Shown piece by piece: positions 45,596 to 57,137 of a DNA stretch of 64,000 nt (the first letter of the stretch is position 1; each line of letters starts with the position of its first letter). Made by a program: the position numbers and the translations under genes. Origin of the DNA: Adineta ricciae (lineage: Eukaryota; Rotifera; Eurotatoria; Adinetida; Adinetidae). Where the stretch lies: the NCBI GenBank assembly GCA_905250025.1, contig CAJNOJ010000086.1, forward strand, positions 248,001 to 312,000. Direction: 5' to 3'. The notes beneath the pieces are model-generated. The model did not search any database and was not told the origin of the DNA. It saw only the letters and a list, made by a program, of their open reading frames with translations.

Positions 45596-48500
45596 ATGGC
45601 CACAAGTGGCGATAATAAAAAAGTAGATGAGAGTACTATTAATGATTTAGTAAATGTGGGAAAAGTAGGAACGTCATCGGAACAATCAGTTACCATCAAC
45701 GATCCGGTCAAAGTTACGATTACAGTTGTGCAAGCTGATAAAGATGATAAGACACAAGCACAATCTTCGTCATCATCATCAGCAGCGACAACAAGTACCA
45801 ATAATGATTTAAACACTTTGGGAAAAACTGAAGGCTCTTCAGGAACTCAATCTATTATTATTAATGATCCTGTAAAAGTAACTATAACAGTAACACAGGC
45901 CGCTTCAGAAGATAAACTAGCAGCAACAGCGCCAGCTCCAGCAGCACAAATCATAACTACACAAACAACATCGACAACTGTAGAAGAGGAAGTGTCCGAT
46001 CCTGTGACTATAACACCTAAAACAAATAAAACTACCGATGAAGAGAAGTTGTCGACGGCAGCACCAATTGTGGAGGAGCCCGACGCAGCAGCAGAGAAAG
46101 TGAATGAAGAAACGACGACGACGACAACAACAACAACAACTGGTCCATCAATTGAAGAAGTTAAAGAATCGACACCTGTTGATGAAAATAAGAAAATAGA
46201 AGAGAAAACAACAACGTCACCTGACACTTCTACCGAGGACAAGAAAGAAGAAGCAACACTGGACGAGAAGAAGGAAACTGAACCAGCGTTAGCTGCTGCT
46301 GCTGCAGCACCGGCTGAAGAAGTCAAACAAGAGACTGTAACTGAAACTACCACTGAAGAAAAGAAAGAAGAAGCACCTGCTGCAAGCATTCCACCAGCTG
46401 AAGAAGTTAAGAAAGACGAAACCAAGACCGAAACTACCACCGAAGAGAAAAAGGAAGCTGAACCAGCGTTAGCTGCTGCTGCTGCACCACCTGCTGAAGA
46501 AGTCAAACAAGAGACTGTAACTGAAACTACCACTGAAGAAAAGAAAGAAGAAGCACCTGCTGCAAGCATTCCACCAGCTGAAGAAGTTAAGAAAGACGAA
46601 ACCAAGACCGAAACTACCACAGAAGAGAAAAAGGAAGCTGAACCAGCATTAGCCGCTGCTGCTGCACCGTCTGCTGAAGAAGTCAAACAAAAGACTGTAA
46701 CTGAAACTACCACTGAAGAAAAGAAAGAAGGTGCACCTGCTGCAAGTATTCCACCAGCTGAAGAAGTTAAGAAAGATGAAACGAAGACTGAAACTACCAC
46801 AGAAGAGAAGAAGGAAGAAGCACCATCTGCTTCAAATGCCCCACCCGCCGTAGAAGTTGTAAAAGAAGAAACCAAAACTGAAACTACAATTGAAGGTAAA
46901 GACAAATCAGTATCTGAAGATACAAGTAAATCCGGAGACGCCAAGACAGAAGAAGTATCCCAAGCAACTTCTTCTGCATCAGCAACTCAGGAAACACCAA
47001 AAACAGGAGAAACAACAAGTGTTACTTCTACAGAAACCAAAACCGAATCTGAACCCGCTTTAGCTTCTTCTGCGCCCGATGCAAAAGATGCTAAATCAGC
47101 AGCAGAAAACACAACTATCACTGACGATAGTAAAAAAGAAGACGAATCTAAATTACAAGCTGCTCCAGCTTCGGAAAAAGACGATAACAAACCAAAAGAC
47201 GTTGACTTTCCCATAGTGAAAGACAGCGCGAAAAATCTCACAGATTTTCAACGCAAGAAAGCTGAATACTTTTTCAATGTTAATTTAGGTATGTTATTTC
47301 ACAATTGCAAACATAGTGATTCCTAATTACTGGAAACATTTTTCTCAATTTATTTCAGATATTGAAAATAAAAAATATGTAACATGGGATGATGTTGAAT
47401 TTTATTTATTGGTAGGAGAATAATTAAAAACATAGTGACAAATATTTTTGATTGATTCATATTTTCCCATTAGTTTCATGTTACTGCTGCTGGAAAGGAA
47501 GGTGCCGACGGTGGTGAATTAGAAAAACGATTAAGTCGAGCTGCACGTGCTTTTTGGGAACATATTCATGATCAAGTACCATCATCCGATGGAAAACGCG
47601 ATAAAGTCACATTAGAACAATTTCTTGATACATGGGCTAGTCTTATTGATTATTTTTTTAAAAATGGTAAACTACCATCGTTAGTTCAAGATTTAGTCGA
47701 TCTTGGTTTCGAATTATACTCAAAAAAGGATGGTGACGGTACATCATCATCGATTCCTGCATCATCGTTTGACCAATTGTTTCAAAAGATGAATCTTGAA
47801 CCTCGGCATGCATTGGTAGCATACACATTTCTCACAGAAGTAATAATTGCTTTCTCTTGATGTTCAACGTTGTGTGTATTTTGTATGCAATTTAGAACGG
47901 TACAAAACCATTAGATGCTGATAAAGTTAATTCGATCGTTAGAGCAGTGATTACATCGTCTGATGATGTACATAATTCACGCTTTCTCCTACCAGGCTTC
48001 GCCAACACGATTACCACTAAACCTACTGAAAAGGATGCAAAACAAGAAACACCAGCTGCCGATAAAGGTATCTTCTATTTGAAAGATATATTGTTTTCCT
48101 CGACAATACTAACTGTTGATCTAGTTTTAAAACATAGATTATAACTGAATTAAGCAGAGACAAGTTACTATGCATAAACAAAAATTCATCTATTATTTTG
48201 CATACTATTTGTTTTTACTAATTACCGTTTTCGTATAGATACGGCTGATAAAGAAGCACCAAAACCTTCTCAACCGGAGCAACCTAGTGAACCGAAAGAA
48301 GCACCGAAACCGTCATCAGAACCAAATGCTGCTTCAACCAATCAACAAAAACAACAACAGCAAGCAGGCACACCTCAAACACCAAGTGGATCGGCTAAAA
48401 CACAACAGACTCCAACCAGTCCACAACAGCCAGGTAAGCCACCATCTCCAGGTGCTCCAGGTGGCACAGTTCGACCGCCTCAATCACCAACTCGTCCACA

Positions 48501-49835
48501 ACAGCCACAGCAACCAGGTAGACCATCGCAACCAAATGGTGTACAAAGCTACCAACAGCAGCAGCAACAGCTACAACCAGGCGCACGACTAACACCTCAA
48601 CAACAAAAAGATTTCATCAAACTACAGGATGATAATATCCGTCGCTTGTTAAGTTATTATCATTTGGATGATCGTGAAGTCGTCGAAGTAGATGATGGCC
48701 CAGCACATCGTTTCCTTCTTGTCCATCCCGAACGACCTTTACCACCTTACGTTCAGCAAAATAAACAATTACTTCAACAGCTACAAGGTTTGTATGCTCT
48801 TTTTATTTGTTAGAATACGCAAAGTGGTCTACTATCTATGTTGCAGGCGGTCCAACTATTCTTTCACCACCTGCTCTTCCATCTGGACAACAAACCAGAC
48901 CAGCTCCAACGCCAAGCCAACCAGCTCCTGGGCGAGAAACGCCTTCGGACGATGGCAAACCAAAAGTTACTTTAGAAGAACGTTTAGCCAGTGGTGAAGC
49001 TCAAAAAGGTCCAACGATACCATTACGTAACTTACAACAACAAGGTACGGAAGCACCAACAGCTATACGTCAAGTTTATCCACCAGTAAGTGGATCACAA
49101 CAACAACAACAGAAAACTCAAGCTGGAGGCTACGGACAACAAACTCAAGTAGAGCAGCCAAAACAAGAAGAACAATTGAAAGAAGAAGAGCCACTAAAAC
49201 AAGAAGGACCAAGTAAATCGGAAGAACAAAAGAAGCCTGAAGAACAAACTAAGTCGGACGAATCCTCTGAAACTAAGGTGTCGTCTTCCTCATCCGGCCA
49301 AACAGACGAGAAGAAGGAAATAACTAAAGAAGATGAGGAAAAAATCGTCGAAAGTGTTTTAAAACAAATGACACCCATTGTTGAACAACTCGTTGCAGCT
49401 GAAGTTCGACGTACATTGTTAGCTAAAGAAGGTGGTCAGGATGATGACAATGATTTTGTTCCATTTCCATTCATGTTCGGCGGCGGACCTATGCCACCAC
49501 CAGTAAGTGAACATAGGTGAGCGAGAAACAAACTTCATCTTTCTTTCTTTCTTTTAGGGAGCTAACTTTGGTGGAGTTTCAGGCGGTGCTGCATTCATTC
49601 CTCCCGAATTACTCATGTCAATGATGAGTGATCTAGCACGAGGAGGAGTCGCGGGAGATATGCCTGATTTCTCAGCAAATGCACCCCCACGTGGTCCAGG
49701 TGGTGCACCAGTAGGTGTAGGAGGTTCGTGATTTGAACATCGTTTGTACAGAAAAATTCATTTGACATTTTTTTAGGCTTTATGATGTTCGCCGATGATT
49801 CTCAAATGATGGGCGGTCAACCCCCACGTCCTTAA
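45596..49835 (+). CDS. Acidic repeat protein with EF-hand/SCP-like module and Pro/Gln-rich tail
   Basis: Eight exons: 45596-47288, 47359-47411, 47474-47839, 47896-48067, 48239-48787, 48847-49502, 49558-49723, 49777-49835; 1237 residues. Residues 1-560 are disordered, Glu/Lys/Thr/Ala-rich, with two early INDPVKVTITV repeats and three tandem 60-residue units (46281-46820). Residues about 565-760 resemble a degenerate sarcoplasmic-calcium-binding/calexcitin-type EF-hand protein: FW.HI, LEQFLDTWASLIDYFF, DLGFELYSKKDGDGTSS, then SSDDVHNSRFLLPGF; most Ca-ligand loops look incomplete. The rest is Pro/Gln-rich, then acidic, ending in a Gly/Met/Pro-rich segment. Such composition is seen in stress, cytoskeletal or phase-separating proteins; no function is known to me. 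AATAAATAAA at about 49903 marks the 3' end. Confidence 0.75.
46281..46820 (+). repeat. Three tandem 180-bp coding repeats
   Basis: Period exactly 180 bp (60 codons), starting at 46281, 46461 and 46641; each unit encodes a stretch beginning EPALAAAAA, then AEEVKQETVTETTTEEKKE and SIPPAEEVKKDETKTETTT. A degenerate fourth start follows. Units are almost identical at DNA level, including synonymous sites, pointing to recent expansion or homogenisation. Confidence 0.92.
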
Positions 49836-50759
49836 TTCCATTACAAACTCATTTTTTAACTCTCACTTCATGTCATCTCTTTCAATTTTTAATTCGTAAT
49901 TATAAATAAATACGTCTAGCGTTTTTTAACCACACTGACTGAAATTCTGAAGTAAATTGTAGAAGATCAATAAACGATTGCTTATTTACAATTTCAACCC
50001 CATTCTAAGTGATAACAAGGATTCATAAAATAGAAAATATTAGTTGTTTATCGACATTGAAGAACAATGAAGATAATTTGAATGTGTTACCTTGCTGAAA
50101 CGAATCTCTTTATTGTCAAAAAGAACGAACTTATTATGTCGATTATTCAAGGTATCAACACTAAATATGTTATTAAACAGGTTTTGTTATTATGACAATG
50201 AGAAGACTCAGATTTTAAACCAATGTGTGAAATATCATTTACTGCCGATCAAGAGTTGTTTTAAATGACTAAAACTTCTTATAGTAAAGTAGCTTAGCTT
50301 GAAGATGTCCCTTACATTGAAATAACTACTATTAGTTCGACTTTTCTGCATGTATTTTGTACTTTGACAATAACATCATCGATGTAGAGATTCATTTGTT
50401 ATCATATCTCATCAATCAGTGCTTGTTTTGATTACATTGAGAACTGTTATTATCAACATTAGGCGCCTATTTCAAGCTTTGATGAATGACTATGATAGAA
50501 AATCGTCTCGTCAAAGTTTGACTACTGAAACGAGGGTGTCAAACAAGCATACTAATATATTAGAAAAACAAGTCTCTCATTCATTCTTCTCAACACGTTG
50601 ATCAGTTCACTTTCAATCGAATGTATATTTGTTTCCTCTGAACATTGCACAAGTGATGCTCTGTTGTAGGAATGAAAAATGGCAGAACAATGCGGATAAA
50701 GTCTAGTGCAGTATAGTTGAACAAATGTATTCTATTTCGAGTTGCGTTCTTTATTATGC
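49836..50759. other. Intergenic interval
   Basis: 924 bp between convergent genes (plus-strand acidic protein and minus-strand small protein); polyadenylation-like AATAAATA near 49905, otherwise nothing recognised. Confidence 0.45.
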
Positions 50760-51152
50760 TTATTCAGTGGACTCGCGCGTTTTAATTCGTGCATTTGGAT
50801 TAATCGAAGCGATATGATCGTTGTGCACATCGAACTTCCACTCCGTAACCGGATATGTTACACCATCAAATGGTTGTTCAACTGAGAACGTTTGTTCTTC
50901 GGTTTGTACATCCAATCGACTAATAATTTTACGGCAAATAAATGGAGTCTCAGGCGTCGGTTGATACTCTCGTTCGGGTATACAAACTTGACCACCACAG
51001 TCGAGTTTTACTGAAATTGATTCTTCATGTTGACGGTTTGGACCCGATGAGTAATGTATTGTGCATAATACTGGTTTGTCTGTTTTATTTGAAATGACCC
51101 CAGCGTAAACATGACTAGGTGCTGCGCATGTAACTGACGAAGTAGACGACAT
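50760..51152 (-). CDS. Small hypothetical beta-rich protein
   Basis: Intronless, 130 residues from ATG at 51152 (MSSTSSVTC). The frame is open 24 codons further upstream to an ATG at 51224, but a TATA-like motif overlaps that segment, so the inner start is preferred. No signal peptide or membrane helix. The sequence looks like a single all-beta domain with scattered Cys (VTCAAP, VLCTIHY, LDCGGQVCIP, FICRK). Not recognised. It stands alone between the acidic repeat gene and AP-1 mu. Confidence 0.5.
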   Translation of the reverse strand: MSSTSSVTCAAPSHVYAGVISNKTDKPVLCTIHYSSGPNRQHEESISVKLDCGGQVCIPEREYQPTPETPFICRKIISRLDVQTEEQTFSVEQPFDGVTYPVTEWKFDVHNDHIASINPNARIKTRESTE

Positions 51153-51213
51153 TCGTTTGTAATTGTTTTTCTGATTGAAATTGTATCGGACACGTTTACC
51201 AACAACTAAATGG

Positions 51214-51221
51214 TTATATAC
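51214..51221 (-). promoter_or_regulatory. TATA-like box of small hypothetical gene
   Basis: TATATAAC on the minus strand about 65 bp before the ATG at 51152; it supports the inner start codon. Confidence 0.35.
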
Positions 51222-51673
51222 CACAACTTTCCACCCACGAAAGAAAACAACAATGATGAATAAGAGACAAGTGAAGTATTATTAATATATTTATCGATGA
51301 AGCTTCGGATTTCTTTTCGTTTTTTCTCTTTCCCTCACGTTGTTTTTTCTGCTTACATTGCACAGAATCTTGTTTTTTGTACGTGTTAACATCGAAACGA
51401 CGCCATCATCGAACATAATCGAAGAGAAAAAACAAGAAAATGTATATTATTATATTAATTGTAACTTTTATCTTATTCTTATGTGATATAAATAATAATC
51501 ATTGTTCTTTTCTTCTTTTCATCTCGCGAATATTTGATTCAATACGAGATTAAGAATACTGATTTTAAAAAAAGTCTTGAAATATATTAGGAATGCGAGT
51601 TAGGTGAGTGATTTTGATGGTGATGGTGATAATATCGATGAATATACAAAAAAAGCAAATGTAGAATGAGTAA

Positions 51674-53327
51674 TCATTGTGTACGAATTTGATAATCGCC
51701 ATTTTGTGTTATATATCGAACCCATGGTAATGCTTGATAACCACTTTTTTCTATGATTTTTAAGTAACGAACCTGTATAAGAAATACAAGAAGAAAAAAC
51801 AAGTGATGAATCACCGCATATATGGGAGATAGTCACATACCTGAATGCCTGACGTCGTAAAGTAAGGTATTTCAAATTTGACTTGAATTGGAGGTTTGGC
51901 TTCTTGATCTTCGCTTTGAACGCTTGGTAGTTGAAAATGAGCGCGCATTAGAAATTCTTTTCCACCCTAGAAAGATTTCCAACAATATTTTTCATAGTCG
52001 TGTGTGAAAACAGAAACAAACTGGGAAGGATTTCATTGACCAAATCATTGAATTCTTTTCGGGAACATATTTCACCGTCCCACACGTTGTTTTAAATCGA
52101 CCTGTGTCAGCATCCGATGGAACAGGAATGATTATTTCTACGTTATTTGCCGTCGAACGACGTTTAAATTGTGATTTTGCCTTAACCATGTATTCAACAC
52201 GTGAATGAGAATGTTTCTCGATCGAGGATTCAATCCAGATCAATGGTTTGACCTAAAACGAAGTTCAATCAACGTCTTTGCTTCCCTCAACTAACAAATG
52301 TCTGTCTACTTGGGTGTTCAATCGATAAGACATCAATTCGAATTCACCGTCCGGTGGAACAAAAGAAATCGTTCGATCATTTTCAAAACGAGATAGACGA
52401 ACACATTGGTGAAATTTGACATCTTCTAATTCAACACCCTTGTTTTTCGTACCTAATAAACGAAGAAATATGAGATGTACGACGAAGTTTCTTAAACATA
52501 CGTCCTGTTGTTTCGAAAAGAACTTTATCATTGAGGCCTAAACGTAATTCAGGCATGCCGCTGAGATAAACACGCATTTTGATTGCTCCATTGATTTCCG
52601 AACGTAGAACATTGCCATTTGAACTCACCTACAAAACAAGAAAATCAAATCTTGAAATGACAATGAAGATAAGTCAATTACTAAAAGGTTGACAGATTCA
52701 ATAACATCGAGGAAAACTTCGTTTTTCCGATATTTTAATCCTTCGGATCGCCAACTGACTGTTTGAGTTAAAGCTGGAGGGGGACGAACATCTTCGAGTT
52801 TATGTCCTTCTTGCGTAATATATTCTTGAAGAATTTTAGAGTCAGTCGATTGAGGAAAACCGAAATCCATTAATTCATCGAGTAATTCGTAAACGATAAC
52901 AAAATTATCTCGAATCGATTCTTCTTCCAATTCTTTAAAATATTCACAAAATACACGCACACATTTGTAGAGAAACGATAAAACCATAATAACATTTGCG
53001 TTAATCTTCGTTGTACACACAACTACAAGAATTCAAAAAGAACAAATCGAATGTTTTTTCAAAAGAGAAAATACGAACGATAAACATTGTTATATTTTAT
53101 ATAGACGAAAGCAACGTCGCCATTTTCGAAGATCGGGGATAGTTGAGATTCATCTTCTTTTTCTAATAGCAATTGCATAAACTTCTCGATCACATTCATC
53201 TCAATATCTCCACGGTAATTCCGAGATATGAGCACCTAAAGATAATCATTCGCATCAAGCTACTCAATCAAACAAGTGAACCTACTTTGCCTTTCATATC
53301 CAAAATATAAATAGCTGATGCCGACAT
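51674..53327 (-). CDS. AP1M1: Clathrin adaptor AP-1 complex mu subunit
   Basis: Eight exons: 53327-53286, 53235-53079, 53022-52682, 52628-52502, 52452-52310, 52252-52022, 51966-51841, 51772-51674; 421 residues, nearly the length of animal AP-1 mu-1 (about 423). Start MSASAIYILDMKGK and VLISRNYRGDIEM form the longin-like N-terminal domain; KYRKNEVFLDVIE begins the mu-homology domain that binds YxxPhi sorting signals, and WVRYITQNGDYQ ends it. It works at the trans-Golgi network and endosomes in clathrin vesicle cargo selection, with gamma, beta and sigma subunits. Donor of exon 2 placed at GTTCGT because only that phase restores the conserved NNVYLV join. Highly conserved and clearly functional. 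Confidence 0.96.
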
Positions 53328-53939
53328 TGCCTAAAAAGTGCTTATTGAATGAAAACTAACGACTAGTAAGTATCAGAGAAAAGATAAGAGAGTCAAAAAG
53401 ATTAGGATTTCGTTTTGTTTTGTTTTCTGTACTAGTAGGTATATCTTAGATAGAAGTGTTGATTCGCAATGAAACCAAACTAATCTTACTCATCGACCGA
53501 CAACTTCGGCCAATCAACACATTTAAATTGATAGATGGCAGACATGAGCGCTTTCTTTTGTTCATTCAAATGAACTTCTTATTTTCAATACCAACACGCT
53601 AGTCATTGTGTAGCACGAATAATCTGTGAACCCGAATGATTGTATGTTTGATGCATTCGATAAAAATCTTAACTACGAGTCTAATTTGTTATGGTTATGC
53701 TTCGATTTCTTTCGTTTATACTACATTTAATTGCTGTTTTTTATGCGGTGCTTTGATTGAGTGCGATAACAAAAATATTTGCAGTTATATGTTTAACAGA
53801 TGGGTACGGATGATGTTATGAATTATTTTTCTACTTCTATGTAGTTTAACGCACGGAATGACAATGTGAACTTTTCTTTACAGCGAAACTGAGAAATAAC
53901 TATTGCACAGTTTTCATAGACAAAAAATAAACTGTTCAC
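53328..53939. other. Intergenic upstream of AP-1 mu
   Basis: 612 bp; includes the AP-1 mu promoter. A 61-codon plus frame at 53636 has no supporting feature. Confidence 0.4.
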
Positions 53940-54620
53940 GTTACAAAAGAATTTAGTGAATTGAAGTCAATTGTAAAATTGCCTTTCGATATTTACACTG
54001 TCGTATTGCTCTTTACACTCATTTCTTCTGTCGAATGTGCCGGACAACCAGTATTATATTGAAAACGATGATGAGTAAAATCGATAATCCATGATTAATA
54101 ACAACATCACATGTAGAAAGAACAAATTGGTCATAATAGCACATGTAATCACACAAAGATTGCCGGTAATCATTGTAATTTTCACAAGGAGAAAAGAACG
54201 TAACAATGATACGAAATAGATTATTATAAATCGTCGTTAGAACAAGTGGAAAGTAATGAACGAGAACTTTTCAAGTTTGTGCATTTATCCATCTACTATG
54301 GAAAACTTCGATATGTCTTTCAATGACAGCTCAATCCGTTAATATCACCATCATATTGGACAGTCCGATATCAGCATATGACCAAATTTGGTAGAAAACA
54401 AGTGTTTGTAGCCAGACATGACCAATTCGAACGAAGATCATGTAAGGAAGGTTATCGGTCAATTGAATGAGCAATGTCATAAAGGGCAAAAGAATGATCA
54501 CATGATTACGCAATGGTTTTCGGAGTGTTCGTTATAGAATACATCGATAGAGTAGGTACATTGTGCATAGCACTTGAACTTCAAGATAGATGTTTTTGAA
54601 GAACTGATTACTCAAACATG
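53940..54620 (-). pseudogene. Decayed rhodopsin-like GPCR
   Basis: Reading one minus-strand frame through stops gives a 7TM-receptor-like protein: a TM1-like segment, NHVIILLPF and LTDNLPYMIF (TM2), a TM3 ending VIERHIEVFHSRW (an E-R-H in place of D-R-Y), VHYFPLVLTTIY (TM4), CENYNDYRQSLC (extracellular loop 2), then INHGLSILLIIVFNIILV and RQCKYRKAILQLTSI before TM6. The same frame carries stops at codons starting 54534, 54333, 54273, 54021, 54015, 53955 and 53943. The pattern resembles the large rhodopsin-like receptor families of bdelloids. The N terminus upstream of about 54620 and TM6-7 are not recognisable. No intact copy is in the window. Confidence 0.75.
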
Positions 54621-55768
54621 AAATATCTTTCGTCAGAATGCCAGAAACCTTTTTCTTGTGTTTACAATAAAACTCAGACTCGATGGTAAGCCGTGGCGAA
54701 GATAATTGTATAGAACAGATAGCTGATAATCTGTTACGATCAGAAGAAAAAAAATGAATTGCTGCATTCGCATAATTTCTTTCAAAGAATTTCTATTGTG
54801 ATGGTTTGCCCTTAGAAAAAAAAGTAGATCGACAAAAGTTATATTTTCGTGCACCGTACTTCGCATTAAGGAGGAGCGTAGATGCAATCTACTTTTCTTT
54901 ATGTCGAATAAATCTCGTGGACTTACACGGGCGAAGTGCTAGTTTAACATATCAAGCTTTACATCGCCTGATCCTAATGTTTCTTTTATCTTATTTTTTA
55001 CTGAATAGTTCGCTAGATTAACCAGATCTTGAGATATTGACGACACGTGGTCGAAAAATTCAGTAGGATCTGTTATTTACCGCACAGAAAACTGTATTGT
55101 AAATCCGTCTCTTGCCATTTGAGTTTTTATAAATGGTAACATTCACGAATATAATTCCGTAACCCTTGCTCATGGGACGTAATTCATTTCTTCTACTTAT
55201 TAACCTTCATTACTGGTTCAAATATCAAACTCTGAAGCTCAGTCTATCGTACAAACGCTGTCGTTACAACATACGAAATTATCGACCATATAAAGCGTAT
55301 CAATCAAGCATAAGCAATGGTTTTCACGCACAGAGCGTATATGTAAGATGGCAATTTATTAATGTCTTTAATACATTTGATAGATTTCTTCAGATAATGC
55401 TGAACATTGCACTATTCATGATCTTCAACATTTGAAATGTTTCACAAATCATACAACAAAATTTTAGTTGACTCATCCTATTCATAAAATACTGCATTTT
55501 TACCATCAGGAACCGATTCACTGTAGAGACATCAGAAAAATATGCTATTCAGTTGCAAGTGACGAAAGAAAATTCAAGGTTGTCATATAAATCTCGCTTT
55601 TCATACCCACTTCTCTTTGTGGTTAGTTGAAAAAAAGAGAGAAAAGAAGAAAAATGCATCTACTCTCATCAGCTTACAACGCGACATCGACGAGAAGCCG
55701 TCGTTTGCCGTAGAAAACAAGAAAGAAAAACAAATAGAATCTCACCATTTTCATTAAAATATAACACG
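54621..55768. other. Intergenic interval
   Basis: 1.15 kb between the receptor pseudogene and the coiled-coil gene. Frames at 54633-54887 (minus) and 55166-55435 (plus) have no recognisable domain; the first may be frameshifted 5' remnant of the receptor. Confidence 0.4.
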
Positions 55769-56767
55769 ATGAACTCGTGGGATGCTGAACGTCAACGCAA
55801 ATTAGACAGCGAATTCGATAATGTATATCGCGAACATGAACGACTCGAACAAGATTTGGCTTCTAATCAATACCCAAACTATCAACCACTCATCGATTCA
55901 ATTGATAAATGGGAACAAGACGCAATAAAACGTATACAAAAAACAGCAAAGAAAGCACGAGATGACGTGCAAAGAGTGCTAAAAAAGACCAAACAACAGT
56001 TACAACACGCTTTGTACGATACAGTTACAGAAGAATTGCGCGACACGTTAGACAAGAAGAATAAACTTACGGAGTTTTGTATTGATCAATGGTTAGTCAA
56101 ATTATCCGAACTTCGTAAACAATACGAAAATCTTTCTTCCTCGGTTCAATTTTCATATAAAAATGCTATTCAATTAATTAGAATAGATGAAGCGAGCTTT
56201 GCTGGAAATAAATTTCCTGCTCGACCATATCGTTTCAAGAAAATTCGTGGACGGGTAACGTTTTTCCATGCTGAATGTCTCATCAGTTTCGACTCTCCAA
56301 GTGTTATTTTAAGTCAAGACAAATACTCAACTGGTACTCATTATTTTCATTTTCGCGTGGAAAAAAGTGCTAAAGAACTATTTTTCGGATTTGTCAGCAC
56401 TATCGACTATGAAAATCTACAAAAGAATCTTCAACCGATCGAATCTATGTACGGTTGGTGGAATATCGACCGTCGCGTTCTAGGTGGTCGAAAGGAACCC
56501 TATGTTTCTGCTTTAAACATATACGGTGGTGATGAAATTATTCTCATGATCAATTGTCGTGCAGGTGAAATTTTCCTCGAATATCCATCCATGACGAAAC
56601 TGAACTCCATCAAAGTTCCAGACACATTCCGTTCACATTCATGGCAAGTTATGATCGAAACAGGTCAACCTGGGAAATGTTTACTTCGAATACTCGACTG
56701 GGGTTTAGTAGCACACGGGAAAAAGTATCCCGGAAAGCATTTGCACTGTTTTTGCGAACCAACTTAA
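55769..56767 (+). CDS. Coiled-coil protein with SPRY/B30.2-like domain
   Basis: Intronless, 332 residues. Residues about 1-130 are a charged coiled coil (heptads around AIKRIQKTAKKARDDVQRV and WLVKLSELRKQYENL). The second half has the strand pattern of a B30.2/SPRY-like ligand-binding domain: VTFFHAECLISFDSPSVIL, YSTGTHYFHFRVEKSAKELFFGFVS, YGWWNIDRR, GDEIILMINCRAGEIFLEY. This is the TRIM-like layout without the RING and B-box. Function unknown; in this architecture the coiled coil usually dimerises and the SPRY domain recognises a protein. A single-exon structure is unlike most neighbours. Confidence 0.65.
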   Translation: MNSWDAERQRKLDSEFDNVYREHERLEQDLASNQYPNYQPLIDSIDKWEQDAIKRIQKTAKKARDDVQRVLKKTKQQLQHALYDTVTEELRDTLDKKNKLTEFCIDQWLVKLSELRKQYENLSSSVQFSYKNAIQLIRIDEASFAGNKFPARPYRFKKIRGRVTFFHAECLISFDSPSVILSQDKYSTGTHYFHFRVEKSAKELFFGFVSTIDYENLQKNLQPIESMYGWWNIDRRVLGGRKEPYVSALNIYGGDEIILMINCRAGEIFLEYPSMTKLNSIKVPDTFRSHSWQVMIETGQPGKCLLRILDWGLVAHGKKYPGKHLHCFCEPT

Positions 56768-57137
56768 TCATATTCTTTTATAGTGTAGAGGCACTAAACT
56801 TCCTTTTCATTGAAAGAAAAAAAAAGGAATGCCATTTTGACTATGTACTTTACTCATTCGAATATACCGAGAAAGATTGAAGTATTACCGTTATTACAAA
56901 TATTTGTTAATCGTATTTATTGTCTTTTTGATAACACTTCAAATTTCGAACAGATCAATCAATAACATGTGACATAAAAAGCAAATTGTTCCTCTCTTTT
57001 TCTTACACATCGACTAAGCTTTCGTCGGGATATTTATACGTATAATCTAAGGTGTATTGAAAAAGAATAAGAAACAAAAACAACGAATGACTAGAATTAT
57101 ATCAATTCAAGTCTACACATATACATGGTATATAAGT
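56768..57137. other. Intergenic, convergent 3' ends
   Basis: 370 bp between the stop codons of the coiled-coil gene and the minus-strand Bora gene; no other feature. Confidence 0.4.

Noticed and set aside
46281-46820. CRISPR-like or satellite interpretation of the tandem repeats
   Set aside because: Units are contiguous, in frame, codon-structured and lie inside an exon.
45847-46944. 365-codon minus-strand frame rich in Ser/Val
   Set aside because: Antisense shadow of the 180-bp coding repeats; Glu/Lys/Thr codons read backwards give Ser/Val runs. The plus frame has the splice sites and conserved downstream module.
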